From a virus: a stretch of 64,000 nt of DNA. The stretch lies in the IMG/VR virus record IMGVR_UViG_3300030090_007211, positions 62,001 through 126,000 of that record, one strand, 5' to 3'. Shown here piece after piece: positions 8,161 through 14,892 of the stretch. Made by a program: the position numbers and the translations under genes. Position 1 is the first letter of the stretch. Each line of letters opens with the position of its first letter. The notes beneath the pieces are model-generated. The model did no database searches and was not told where the DNA came from. It saw only the letters and a program-made list of their open reading frames with translations.

Positions 8161-9039
8161 TTATTTTGTTTTATTTTTTACCCAATCGAAATAAAGTTTT
8201 TCATTCCTAGTGAATATTGAACAATTATTTTTAACACAATTGTCTTCGAATTTCTTCTTTGCCCAATATTCTGGACCACCTCCCGCAACTTGAGCGCCAC
8301 CCCATACATATTTAGGGCATCCTGCACATTTACCTTTACGTTTGTCAGGGAAAGTAATTGGTGGAAGTCCTTTAATTTTTTTAATACAATTTAAAAATTG
8401 TTCCCATTTATTATTGGTACTAATCAGACCAGGATATTCAAACGAAACATAACGAATACATTTAACAATGGATCCACATTGTTTATCACTTACTTTATCT
8501 ACAATGTCTACTATTTCAATATCGTCTATTATATCACCAGCATTAGGTAGATCACCAATAGGTTCACCTACACCTCTCTTTTGATCTTTTTTTATGTCAT
8601 CACATTGACATTTTTTACACATTCCTGAATCTGCAGCATTAATAGTAAATAAATCTGTGTTTCTTAATACCTCACACATTTTATTTAAGGTATCTGGACC
8701 AACTATTCCATCTACACTTAATTTATATTTACTTTGGAATTCTTTTACTGCATCTTTAGTATGGTTACGAAATTTACCATCACAATATTGCCATTTCTGA
8801 CTACAATTATCATTCATCCCCCCACCTTCGTATTTGGGATTAAAATCATTATTTCCTAATACAAATTGTATGAATTTTACTATGTCTCCTGATGAACCAT
8901 TTTTTGCGTGTTTAATATTACATTTAATTAAACACCAGTCTCTATCATTTTTCCCTATGATTCCTGTTACAACCTCGTTAAGGACTCTCTTATTAGCCTC
9001 TTCGATTAATTGTCTTTTAATTTTTTCTATTCTTCCCAC
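8161..9039 (-). CDS. LxE-tagged peptidoglycan-binding protein
   Basis: The likely start is GTG 9039: translation from it gives VGRIEKIKRQLIEEANKRVLNE, matching the tag of the neighbours exactly, whereas the longer frame would cross the promoter box. After L-N-E comes a cysteine-rich segment and a PG_binding_1-type domain at roughly residues 45-125 (AVKEFQSKYKLSVDGIVGPDTL). The C-terminal 150 residues have many cysteines (CAGCPKYVWGG) and no recognised catalytic motif. Likely a virion protein contacting the cell wall. Confidence 0.75.
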   Translation of the reverse strand: MGRIEKIKRQLIEEANKRVLNEVVTGIIGKNDRDWCLIKCNIKHAKNGSSGDIVKFIQFVLGNNDFNPKYEGGGMNDNCSQKWQYCDGKFRNHTKDAVKEFQSKYKLSVDGIVGPDTLNKMCEVLRNTDLFTINAADSGMCKKCQCDDIKKDQKRGVGEPIGDLPNAGDIIDDIEIVDIVDKVSDKQCGSIVKCIRYVSFEYPGLISTNNKWEQFLNCIKKIKGLPPITFPDKRKGKCAGCPKYVWGGAQVAGGGPEYWAKKKFEDNCVKNNCSIFTRNEKLYFDWVKNKTK

Positions 9040-9054
9040 AATATTATTTTTATA

Positions 9055-9062
9055 TATAAATA
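9055..9062 (-). promoter_or_regulatory. Candidate late promoter box (TATTTATA)
   Basis: Perfect box 16 bases before the GTG at 9039; its position supports the GTG start over the upstream ATG. Confidence 0.6.
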
Positions 9063-9086
9063 TAAGGAACAATTAAAAAAAAATAG

Positions 9087-9124
9087 TAAAGAGGGGGCTG
9101 GGGGTGATTTAGACGATTCAGTCG
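9087..9124. repeat. G-rich intergenic repeat, copy 1
   Basis: Plus-strand core AGAGGGGGCTGGGGG followed by a small GAC…GTC hairpin. It recurs at 10386-10423 and 11357-11394, each time between a YGL-type gene or remnant and the next minus-strand gene. Confidence 0.85.
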
Positions 9125-9133
9125 GGTACCCTA

Positions 9134-9508
9134 TCACCATGGCATTACATCAGCATCCCAGTTTACCACTTGTCTTCCATAAGTAATGATATCCATTTGT
9201 ATTTTATCCTGTAAGGCACTATAATAATTTTTCCACACATAAGGAAGCTCTTCTCTTATTACCCCATACCTCTCATAACAATACCTATCAAATAGATGAT
9301 TTATAATAGTCTCTTCAGTGGCATGGGGAAGTGTTAATTTAACTTCTTTTAATAGCGACCTAAGATTACAATTAACAAAAGGAAATTTTATTAATACTGT
9401 CCCCCCATAAATCCCTTTACACATGAAACTCATCTCAACCTCCTTATCTATAGGAGTATCCTCAATGAGCCACTCAACAACCTTATCCAAAAACTCTTTA
9501 TTCATCAC
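9134..9508 (-). CDS. Single YGL-module protein, 124 aa
   Basis: Begins with the module helix MNKEFLDKVVEWLIEDTPID, has a central strand LIKFPFVNCNL, and ends with RYGVIREELPYVWKNYYSAL. No tag and no LxE site. Overlaps the next YGL gene upstream by four bases (ATGA). Function unknown. Confidence 0.8.
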   Translation of the reverse strand: MMNKEFLDKVVEWLIEDTPIDKEVEMSFMCKGIYGGTVLIKFPFVNCNLRSLLKEVKLTLPHATEETIINHLFDRYCYERYGVIREELPYVWKNYYSALQDKIQMDIITYGRQVVNWDADVMPW

Positions 9509-9849
9509 TCACCGCCTTCCCCCATAAATATAGAACGCTGTTTCATAAGGATAATTTGTAGTGTATAGACAACATGAAATGTTTCTTCTGGGGTTAACCC
9601 AAACATGTCTGTAATATTTTTACTTAACTGTGGTAGGTGAAGTGCTACCATGGTCACAGTTGAGGGTTCATCAAAAGGATTAAGACTACCATTAACCTTA
9701 CCATTTTTATCTACGGGATTCTCCTGAAGTAGTCGATCAATAATCTTTTGGCAATAAGGGATGTTTATACAACCTTTCTTAAAGTCCATGTATAACTTTT
9801 TCTGTACGTTGTTGGGTACAATTAGATGGCACGATCTTCTAATTTTCAT
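9505..9849 (-). CDS. Divergent single YGL-module protein, 114 aa
   Basis: Shares MFGLTPEETFHVVYTLQIIL near residues 83-102 and the middle LHLPQL strand with other members, but the final Trp/Tyr positions are replaced. Translationally coupled to the gene 9134-9508. Starts MKIRRSCHLIVPNN. Function unknown. Confidence 0.75.
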   Translation of the reverse strand: MKIRRSCHLIVPNNVQKKLYMDFKKGCINIPYCQKIIDRLLQENPVDKNGKVNGSLNPFDEPSTVTMVALHLPQLSKNITDMFGLTPEETFHVVYTLQIILMKQRSIFMGEGGE

Positions 9850-9855
9850 CTTCTT

Positions 9856-10119
9856 TTAGTTATTAAGGTAAATATTAAGTCCAATATAGGTGTAAAATAA
9901 AAATGCAATCATGTAAGAAAGTGAGGGAGGGTATAGATTGTCAATATAATTATTAAGTTCTACATTATTATCCCAATCTTCTTTTGTTGTCATACTAAAT
10001 TCAGTTATACCTGTCTCCTTAATTACTTTTACCAGAATATATATAAGACTCATCATTCTGAAAGGGAAGTTGGGTATCTCAATTATCCAGTTTACTATTT
10101 TTCTAATTATTTTTTTCAT
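9856..10119 (-). CDS. Membrane protein, 87 aa
   Basis: Hydrophobic segments at about residues 15-33 and 66-84 (LSYMIAFLFYTYIGL) flank a polar loop. Coupled by ATGA to the 42-residue membrane gene upstream. Part of a set of three tiny membrane proteins (9856-10372). Function unknown. Confidence 0.65.
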   Translation of the reverse strand: MKKIIRKIVNWIIEIPNFPFRMMSLIYILVKVIKETGITEFSMTTKEDWDNNVELNNYIDNLYPPSLSYMIAFLFYTYIGLNIYLNN

Positions 10120-10244
10120 CTTTGTTTTAGTTTTTGTTTAATCCTTTTTTTCAACTCATAGGTTTTTCTGGTTGACCAACCAGCCCAAAACCATAAAATA
10201 AATCCTATGTAATACACCCAAGGTGTTAATAATTCTTCACTCAT
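10116..10244 (-). CDS. Tiny membrane protein, 42 aa
   Basis: MSEELLTPWVYYIGFILWFWAG… with one membrane helix and a basic tail (ELKKRIKQKLKQR). Its stop overlaps the ATG of 9856-10119 (ATGA), which supports it as a real coupled gene. Confidence 0.6.
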   Translation of the reverse strand: MSEELLTPWVYYIGFILWFWAGWSTRKTYELKKRIKQKLKQR

Positions 10245-10255
10245 CTTCTTTTGGT

Positions 10256-10372
10256 TTATAGTTTAATTATAAATGTTATTAAAATACTTATGAGAATTCC
10301 TATAATAATACCAATAGTAATTCCTCTTGATAAAGCCCAGTTCATATCTCTAATATAATCTTCGTCTCTCAT
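10256..10372 (-). CDS. Tiny membrane protein, 38 aa
   Basis: MRDEDYIRDMNWALSRG followed by a continuous hydrophobic helix of about 18 residues (ITIGIIIGILISILITFI). Charged N-terminus and single C-terminal helix. First of three consecutive membrane ORFs; the G-rich repeat lies 14 bases before its ATG. Confidence 0.6.
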   Translation of the reverse strand: MRDEDYIRDMNWALSRGITIGIIIGILISILITFIIKL

Positions 10373-10385
10373 CTTTGTTTTTTTA

Positions 10386-10423
10386 TAAAGAGGGGGCTGG
10401 GGGAGATTCCGACAATTCGGTCG
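10386..10423. repeat. G-rich intergenic repeat, copy 2
   Basis: AGAGGGGGCTGGGGG plus a CGAC…GTCG hairpin, immediately 5' of the gene 10256-10372 on the minus strand. Confidence 0.85.
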
Positions 10424-10550
10424 ATCAACTCCATGTCTCTTTTAATTTGTAAGGGGTAAGAAGGAGAGCAGGTTTATATTACTCTCCTTAAAAAATTCAG
10501 ATACGATTTTTAGACTTTCTAAATAATCATTCCGATAATTGTTGTCAAAA
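10424..10550 (-). other. Leader or gene remnant
   Basis: Between the promoter at 10551-10582 and the G-rich repeat. The minus-strand frame following the stop of 10583-10888 stays open for another 46 codons (…SLKIVSEFFKESNINLLSF…), and a second frame runs through the repeat to the next ATG. Neither has a start codon. Probably a transcribed leader containing a decayed coding fragment. Confidence 0.4.
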
Positions 10551-10582
10551 CAAATATAGGGATAAAATATTAAATAACCAAA
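10551..10582 (-). promoter_or_regulatory. Bacteroidota-type promoter
   Basis: Minus-strand TTTG (10579-10582), 20-base spacer, TATATTTG (10551-10558). It directs transcription through the leader and repeat into the three small membrane genes. Confidence 0.7.
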
Positions 10583-10888
10583 TTAATTTGCTAATTTTTT
10601 CAGTTTGTCGTAAACTATAGTCTTGTATACGTCTACAAGGTCATACATTTCATGTTCAGCCACACCATATAATTTGTTTACATAATATGTTAAATCATTT
10701 CGTATAACTGCGTTACCATGTTCCAAAGTACCTACATAGTAAATGTCTTCACTATCTAGAAAAGGATAAATCAAACCATACGCACCATATTCGTACCTAT
10801 CATATACCTTATTACTTAAAGGGACAATTTTAGTGTGTGATGCCAGATGTTTAGCAACCTTTAAAATATATTTTTCTTTTTTATTCAT
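10583..10888 (-). CDS. Single YGL-module protein, 101 aa
   Basis: MNKKEKYILKVAKHLASHT is the module's first helix, LIYPFL its strand, and LYGVAEHEMYDLVDVYKTIV its terminal motif. Starts with a one-base overlap (TAATG) on the tagged gene upstream. Function unknown. Confidence 0.8.
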   Translation of the reverse strand: MNKKEKYILKVAKHLASHTKIVPLSNKVYDRYEYGAYGLIYPFLDSEDIYYVGTLEHGNAVIRNDLTYYVNKLYGVAEHEMYDLVDVYKTIVYDKLKKLAN

Positions 10889-11319
10889 TAATGTGCTGAG
10901 TTAAATGATAAAGGAATGGTTACCCCTGCACTAATAACACTACTAGGGATAGTAGGGGTGTTATGATGAGAATCATGATGGCCCAATGATCCTTCCAGAT
11001 CTAATTTAATATCATGATGTTTACCAAGATGGGGAAACTGCAATGAAAGGTGTTTAGAATGAGGATTATAATGTGCGTGTACATTGTGTGCCAAAGAATC
11101 CATAATACTCTTTTCATCCGAATGTATATCTAAAGATAAAGAATGTTTTAATTTCTCATCTTTATGGATCTTCTCTATTATCTCGTCCATATCATGATTA
11201 CTTAAATGTAATATATCTGATTTTAACTTTCCTATTCTTTCTTCAGAATCAGATTGTTCTAATAATCTCTTATTAGCGTCTTCTATTAATAACCTTTTAA
11301 TTTTTGCAATCCTTCCCAT
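10888..11319 (-). CDS. LxE-tagged His-rich protein, 143 aa
   Basis: Tag MGRIAKIKRLLIEDANKRLLE|QSDSEE (L-L-E). The middle is rich in histidine (LSNHDMDEIIEKIH, HYNPHSKHL, HHDSHHNTP), suggesting metal binding, though no enzyme signature is visible. Candidate late box 17 bases upstream. Coupled to the YGL gene downstream. Function unknown. Confidence 0.75.
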   Translation of the reverse strand: MGRIAKIKRLLIEDANKRLLEQSDSEERIGKLKSDILHLSNHDMDEIIEKIHKDEKLKHSLSLDIHSDEKSIMDSLAHNVHAHYNPHSKHLSLQFPHLGKHHDIKLDLEGSLGHHDSHHNTPTIPSSVISAGVTIPLSFNSAH

Positions 11320-11335
11320 TATATTTAATTTATTA

Positions 11336-11343
11336 TATAAATA
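11336..11343 (-). promoter_or_regulatory. Candidate late promoter box (TATTTATA)
   Basis: Perfect box 17 bases before the ATG at 11319. Confidence 0.6.
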
Positions 11344-11356
11344 TACCCACCAAAAG

Positions 11357-11394
11357 AAAAGAGGGGGCTGGGGGAGTTTCGACAGTTCCGTGGG
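11357..11394. repeat. G-rich intergenic repeat, copy 3
   Basis: AGAGGGGGCTGGGGG followed by a degenerate CGAC…GTGG dyad; located between the stop of 11400-11735 and the late box of 10888-11319. Confidence 0.85.
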
Positions 11395-11399
11395 TCATT

Positions 11400-11735
11400 T
11401 CAATATAACCCCCATTGTCGTTTTAATTTATTTCTATATAAATCCCATAACTGATTAAACTCATCTCCCTGCACTCCATATGTATCTCTTACATAAAGTG
11501 AAAAAAGATTTGCAAAAGAAAACTCCTGGGGACAAGAAACATTCCAATTAAGTCCTTCATCCAATATACTCATGTAGTATCCATCAAAATGTTTCTCATC
11601 ATTTATAAAAGGTAAATATAAAACCATACAAGTTTCCATGTTACCAATAATCATGGGGTTTACACAATACTGAGTATCGTCACATAACCATTGAGCAACC
11701 TTATCAAGATATTTCTTTTGTTTAGTGTGGGTCAC
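11400..11735 (-). CDS. Single YGL-module protein, 111 aa
   Basis: Opens with KYLDKVAQWLCDDTQ, then strand LYLPFIND, then the terminal YGVQGDEFNQLWDLYRNKL. A canonical member with both Trp and Tyr conserved. ATGA overlap with the membrane gene upstream. Function unknown. Confidence 0.8.
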   Translation of the reverse strand: MTHTKQKKYLDKVAQWLCDDTQYCVNPMIIGNMETCMVLYLPFINDEKHFDGYYMSILDEGLNWNVSCPQEFSFANLFSLYVRDTYGVQGDEFNQLWDLYRNKLKRQWGLY

Positions 11736-11911
11736 ACTGATTTATTTTCATCTATACGTTCAAAAATCTGAGTGGCCCCTAACGATATATAATTAAATAA
11801 TAATAATACACTCCAAAATATTAAATTGTTTGTATCCTCTATTACCCATGAATATATGAACATAATGAAAGACAATATCACTGTTAATAGCGTTATAATT
11901 TTTCCTACCAT
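11732..11911 (-). CDS. Small membrane protein, 59 aa
   Basis: Start ATG 11911 (MVGKIITLLTVILSFIMF) chosen because the longer frame reaches into the -7 box. Two membrane helices, a polar turn with EDTN, and a charged tail. Leader about 15 bases. Function unknown. Confidence 0.65.
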   Translation of the reverse strand: MVGKIITLLTVILSFIMFIYSWVIEDTNNLIFWSVLLLFNYISLGATQIFERIDENKSV

Positions 11912-11926
11912 AATTTTTAGTTTACA

Positions 11927-11958
11927 CAAATATAAGGCAAAAAAATTGGATTTCCAAA
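11927..11958 (-). promoter_or_regulatory. Bacteroidota-type promoter
   Basis: Minus-strand TTTG (11955-11958), 20-base spacer, TATATTTG (11927-11934), serving the membrane/YGL pair. Confidence 0.75.
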
Positions 11959-11990
11959 AAAGGAATATAAAAAAAGGTATTTCAATAAAC

Positions 11991-12143
11991 CTATTGGTTA
12001 TTTAATATACCTTCCTTCAGTTTCCTTAACTCTCTAATCCGATCAAATATAATCTTAGTTAATTCTTGAAAGTCTGCAGTTGGATTCTTTAAGACGTGGT
12101 ATTCTAATTCGTTTAGTCTAATATCAATTTCCTCAATAGTCAT
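11991..12143 (-). CDS. Small coiled-coil protein, 50 aa
   Basis: MTIEEIDIRLNELEYHVLKN… with heptad-like leucine spacing. A TTCCTGGAA dyad lies about 20 bases before its start, so it may be autoregulated or controlled through that site. Could be a small regulator; no DNA-binding motif is recognisable. Confidence 0.55.
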   Translation of the reverse strand: MTIEEIDIRLNELEYHVLKNPTADFQELTKIIFDRIRELRKLKEGILNNQ

Positions 12144-12154
12144 ATATACTAAAT

Positions 12155-12180
12155 ACTAAAAATTTCCTGGAAAAATTTTA
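12155..12180. promoter_or_regulatory. Candidate operator dyad, copy 1
   Basis: AAAATTTCCTGGAAAAATTT, an inverted repeat centred on TTCC-T-GGAA (12164-12172). The same core recurs at 12453-12470, and a half-conserved copy at 14932-14952. Confidence 0.5.
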
Positions 12181-12223
12181 CTCGTTGAAGGTGTTTCCCA
12201 GAAATGGGTGTTGTTTCTCAGAA

Positions 12224-12397
12224 TTACTTATCTTTGTGTTCACAATCCTTTTTGTGTTTAAACCATCCACCACATTTACACTTCACATAATATACCACAG
12301 GTGCAACTATCGGCGCCGACGCAACTACTGTCCATACATTAGGATGCCAATGATCCCCACAAAAACCGAATAAGTGTTTTATAAATTCTATTACCAT
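12224..12397 (-). CDS. Small membrane protein with Cys-rich tail, 57 aa
   Basis: MVIEFIKHLFGFCGDHWHPN, a membrane helix (WTVVASAPIVAPVVYY), then CKCGGWFKHKKDC, a zinc-ribbon-like C-terminus. The pattern is common in small Bacteroidota phage genes. Preceded by a leader of about 240 bases with an attenuator-like hairpin. Function unknown. Confidence 0.65.
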   Translation of the reverse strand: MVIEFIKHLFGFCGDHWHPNVWTVVASAPIVAPVVYYVKCKCGGWFKHKKDCEHKDK

Positions 12398-12452
12398 TCT
12401 TTTTTATTCTATATATACTAACGAATTAAAAAAAGTCTATAATAGATACTCT

Positions 12453-12470
12453 AAAAATTCCTGGAAAATT
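12453..12470. promoter_or_regulatory. Candidate operator dyad, copy 2
   Basis: AAAAATTCCTGGAAAATT; same dyad core as 12155-12180, about 60 bases upstream of the gene 12224-12397. Confidence 0.5.
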
Positions 12471-12567
12471 TATGGACAACATCGCCGCCCCCTAAAACTT
12501 CGTTTACCCCGAGGAGGGAAGGGGGGATACAGTGGGTACCCGGAGGGGGGGACCCCCCAGAGGGGTT

Positions 12568-12615
12568 AAAAAGGGGGGAGGTTTACTATGGTTCTAGTCA
12601 TAGGTCCTCCCTCCC
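12568..12615 (-). terminator. Attenuator-like hairpin in leader
   Basis: On the minus strand GGGAGG pairs with CCTCCC around an inner CTATG/CATAG stem, followed by CCC and five T residues. It lies 28 bases after a promoter and about 170 bases before the gene 12224-12397, the position of an attenuator. More G/C-run hairpins follow at 12480-12565. Confidence 0.55.
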
Positions 12616-12642
12616 TAATAACAACATTTAAATTTAATACTA

Positions 12643-12674
12643 TAAAGATACGAATAATAAATGAGAATGTCAAA
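12643..12674 (-). promoter_or_regulatory. Bacteroidota-type promoter (variant -7)
   Basis: Minus-strand TTTG (12671-12674), 20-base spacer, TATCTTTA (12643-12650). The final G of the -7 box is replaced by A, as in the promoter at 14107-14138. Confidence 0.6.
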
Positions 12675-12685
12675 TAATAAGGCAT

Positions 12686-12949
12686 AAAAAAAAGGGGGGT
12701 AAATACTTTGTATGAAACTCTGTATTCCCTTCCCCTTTATCGGGATCTTGGGATAAAACTCTTGGGGAATTGTTCTACCACTTCACCCTTCTGATAGTAT
12801 TTGTAATTTAAATATGCGTGTAACCAATCTACTTTTTATAACAACCAAACTATCGAGAGACTATCTCCTTCCCCCTGAGGGTCTGGGATAATCGTAAAGA
12901 TAAAGACTGTGTTACTTTAAATTATTCATACCATCATATCAAACAACTA
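12686..12949 (-). ncRNA. Candidate structured noncoding RNA
   Basis: No coding frame on either strand between 12675 and 12950. It is bounded by a promoter (12955-12986) and a terminator-like 3' end (AAAGGGG … CCCCCC and eight T residues, 12686-12733). Internal hairpins include CCC-TCA-GGG and GAGA-TAG-TCTC. No resemblance to a known RNA family was recognised. Confidence 0.5.
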
Positions 12950-12954
12950 TACAA

Positions 12955-12986
12955 CAAATATAATGAACTTATTTGTATTAGTCAAC
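12955..12986 (-). promoter_or_regulatory. Bacteroidota-type promoter
   Basis: Minus-strand GTTG (12983-12986), 20-base spacer, TATATTTG (12955-12962). No gene follows for over 500 bases, so it should make a noncoding transcript. Confidence 0.6.
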
Positions 12987-12988
12987 AT

Positions 12989-13282
12989 TTATATAAAAGT
13001 CTTTTTATCTAACTCTTTATGTAGATCGAATATATATCTACTATAGTCTCTCCAGAGCTCATCTACCTCATCACTTAATATACCATAGTTATTAGTTACA
13101 TAATTATAGAATTGTTCATAGTGTGAAGGTTTACCACCATACCCATATAAATCTTTTGTATTCATAAATGGTAACTTAAGATTGTGCCAATTAATCTTTT
13201 CGTGATATTGTATCTCTATTTCATTAATAAGTTTAGATAACACTTGTTGTCTATACTGTTCCTGTCTTGTCATTGTATTCAT
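12989..13282 (-). CDS. Single YGL-module protein, 97 aa
   Basis: RQEQYRQQVLSKLINEIE…, strand LKLPFMNTKD, and NYGILSDEVDELWRDYSRYI at the end. A complete canonical module. Overlaps the gene upstream by 32 bases. Function unknown. Confidence 0.8.
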   Translation of the reverse strand: MNTMTRQEQYRQQVLSKLINEIEIQYHEKINWHNLKLPFMNTKDLYGYGGKPSHYEQFYNYVTNNYGILSDEVDELWRDYSRYIFDLHKELDKKTFI

Positions 13283-13436
13283 CTAATTTCTTTTTTTTAT
13301 ATTCTTCCCAATACGCATCATTATAATAGTTGAGGTATATCTTTTCCATCTCTATATCCTTTTTGGTTATCATTACAGGGAGTCTATACTTCTCATGGTA
13401 ATCGAATGGATTAATTTCCTTCTTGTTGTTCATCAT
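13251..13436 (-). CDS. Hypothetical protein, 61 aa
   Basis: Charged, tyrosine-rich, starting MMNNKKEINPFDYHEKYRLP. Overlaps both neighbours (26 bases with the membrane gene upstream, 32 with the YGL gene downstream), typical of compact phage operons. Function unknown. Confidence 0.55.
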   Translation of the reverse strand: MMNNKKEINPFDYHEKYRLPVMITKKDIEMEKIYLNYYNDAYWEEYKKKKLDEYNDKTGTV

Positions 13437-13536
13437 CCTTTTGTTTTTCTAATTTAGAAATATTCCTTCCGAATCGTACTCCCAGTACAAAAAAGAAAAA
13501 ATATAGTAATGCGTTAATAATAACCGTTTCATTCAT
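13411..13536 (-). CDS. Tiny membrane protein, 41 aa
   Basis: MNETVIINALLYFFFFVLGVRFG… one membrane helix, then a polar C-terminus KLEKQKDDEQQEGN. First gene of the three-gene group 12989-13536. Function unknown. Confidence 0.6.
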   Translation of the reverse strand: MNETVIINALLYFFFFVLGVRFGRNISKLEKQKDDEQQEGN

Positions 13537-13583
13537 ATGTTTAAATATAAAGAAAAAAAATGATAAAAAAAAGGGGTCTTATA

Positions 13584-13615
13584 TTTGGTGGTCTAAAAAA
13601 TTTTTTGTATCTTTG
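13584..13615 (+). promoter_or_regulatory. Bacteroidota-type promoter without a sense gene
   Basis: TTTG (13584-13587), 20-base spacer, TATCTTTG (13608-13615). Reads toward and antisense to the YGL gene 13667-13945; the first 45 bases include an 8-bp CCTATATA hairpin (13659-13678). Confidence 0.65.
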
Positions 13616-13666
13616 TATAAAGGGTCTGGTTCTGAAATATAACCGAAAGAGTATACTCCACCCTGC

Positions 13667-13945
13667 CTATATATTTTTATATAGGAAATCTATATACCTC
13701 TCCCATAACTCATCTATCTCCTTTGGTCTTGCACCATATAACCTTTTACAATGTGCATCGAACAATTGTTTATACGCCAACACATATTCTATATACGTTT
13801 TAACATAATCACTACAACGCTCAGAGTGAAGGAATGGTAATTCTATCTGTCTATCCTCCTTTATGATCGTTGTCGCCTTAAGATCCTTTAGAAATATCTC
13901 TATTAACTCTTTGTCCATTCCCCTATTAAATAAATTTTTAAACAT
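13667..13945 (-). CDS. Single YGL-module protein, 92 aa
   Basis: MFKNLFNRGMDKELIEIFLKDLKATTI, strand IELPFLHSE, end LYGARPKEIDELWERYIDFL. Its stop codon lies within a perfect 8-bp hairpin. Transcribed with a structured leader of about 150 bases and opposed by an antisense promoter. Function unknown. Confidence 0.75.
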   Translation of the reverse strand: MFKNLFNRGMDKELIEIFLKDLKATTIIKEDRQIELPFLHSERCSDYVKTYIEYVLAYKQLFDAHCKRLYGARPKEIDELWERYIDFLYKNI

Positions 13946-14106
13946 TGTTACATAAAATAAATAATAAAAAATTTGGAAATGTCAAATATTTTTCGTAACT
14001 TTATATTATAGATGAGGTGAGAGACCATAAGGCCACCCCCTGGGCGTATGTGTAATATTTGACATCGGACCACAGTGGGGTCTTCTACCCTGATGTAAAT
14101 CTAATA
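13946..14106 (-). promoter_or_regulatory. Structured 5' leader
   Basis: No coding frame. Contains a perfect 12-bp inverted repeat, ATGTCAAATATT (13979-13990) with AATATTTGACAT (14054-14065), enclosing GGTG…CACC and GGCC/GGTC stems, plus a GACC…GGTC hairpin beyond it. It separates the promoter at 14107-14138 from the YGL gene. Confidence 0.5.
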
Positions 14107-14138
14107 TAAAGATACGCCTTTTTTTTGACAATACCAAA
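14107..14138 (-). promoter_or_regulatory. Bacteroidota-type promoter (variant -7)
   Basis: Minus-strand TTTG (14135-14138), 20-base spacer, TATCTTTA (14107-14114). Confidence 0.6.
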
Positions 14139-14197
14139 TAAAAACACATTTATTTTTAAAAAGATTTCCACAAAAGGATGAGGTATTATAAATTAAA

Positions 14198-14229
14198 TTT
14201 GTATATGTTAATTATTTTTTGTATCTTTG
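14198..14229 (+). promoter_or_regulatory. Bacteroidota-type promoter
   Basis: TTTG (14198-14201), 20-base spacer, TATCTTTG (14222-14229). The ATG at 14234 is only 4 bases past the box, implying a leaderless or nearly leaderless mRNA. Confidence 0.75.
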
Positions 14230-14233
14230 TTAT

Positions 14234-14437
14234 ATGGAAACTGAAAATATATACTTAGATCATGATGGTGTTAAGATGAAAATCGCATCACAAGTAGATT
14301 TCTTATTAAGAAAATATGATAAGTGGTATGTAACAGAAGGTCAATATTTATCACTACCTCATCACGTATTATTATATTGTATACGTAAAGGTTTAATACC
14401 ACCATCAATTAGAAAAGAAATTATACATGGAAAATAA
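14234..14437 (+). CDS. Hypothetical protein, 67 aa
   Basis: METENIYLDHDGVKMKIASQVDFLLRKYDKWYV… ; start moved to ATG 14234 because an upstream in-frame TTG lies in the promoter. Basic C-terminus. Overlaps the next gene by 11 bases. First gene of an early-type three-gene transcript. Function unknown. Confidence 0.7.
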   Translation: METENIYLDHDGVKMKIASQVDFLLRKYDKWYVTEGQYLSLPHHVLLYCIRKGLIPPSIRKEIIHGK

Positions 14438-14774
14438 ATTCAAATCATTCACTCCAAGAGTAGATACCAAACGTAGACTCGTTATGACACGATGGTATGC
14501 AGGTGTACGTGGTGAGAATTCATTCTGTTACATGATTCATCGTATTACTAAAAAGAATACTATAGATAAAAGATTTAAAAACCTCTACTCTTACGGTACC
14601 GATGACTATAGTAGTATAAAAGAATTTCATCACGCAGTAACAGGGGATCCTGTTCGTGTTTTTAAATCCTCTTTCAAGGGTGTATTTAAAATTAAAAATA
14701 AATTAAACCCTATAGAGATATGGAACACTTCACAACATTCCTCGAAAACCTTGACACAACAGACCTCTTTATAA
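14427..14774 (+). CDS. Basic hypothetical protein, 115 aa
   Basis: Lys/Arg-rich (VDTKRRLVMTRWYAGVRGENSF, ITKKNTIDKRFKNLY), suggesting nucleic-acid or membrane-surface contact. Its 3' end overlaps the 41-residue membrane gene in another frame by 55 bases. Function unknown. Confidence 0.65.
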   Translation: MENKFKSFTPRVDTKRRLVMTRWYAGVRGENSFCYMIHRITKKNTIDKRFKNLYSYGTDDYSSIKEFHHAVTGDPVRVFKSSFKGVFKIKNKLNPIEIWNTSQHSSKTLTQQTSL

Positions 14775-14845
14775 TGACTCTTCTGGGTCTGGTCTTTGTG
14801 GGTATAGTAATATACATTAACAACGATGACCAACGCTGGTGGTAA
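14720..14845 (+). CDS. Tiny membrane protein, 41 aa
   Basis: MEHFTTFLENLDTTDLFIM followed by a helix TLLGLVFVGIVIYI and the tail NNDDQRWW. Nested over the end of the preceding gene. One membrane segment; function unknown. Confidence 0.5.
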   Translation: MEHFTTFLENLDTTDLFIMTLLGLVFVGIVIYINNDDQRWW

Positions 14846-14892
14846 AGAGTGGGAAAGGTACAGTTCTTTGACATCTTTTTTTAACCGAAATG

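Noticed and set aside
9087-11394. G-rich repeats as insertion-sequence ends or attachment sites
   Set aside because: No transposase or integrase nearby, copies all in the same orientation, no target duplications visible.
13560-13808. 82-codon plus-strand frame after the promoter at 13584
   Set aside because: It starts upstream of the promoter's +1 and lies over the YGL gene; the promoter more likely makes a short or antisense RNA.
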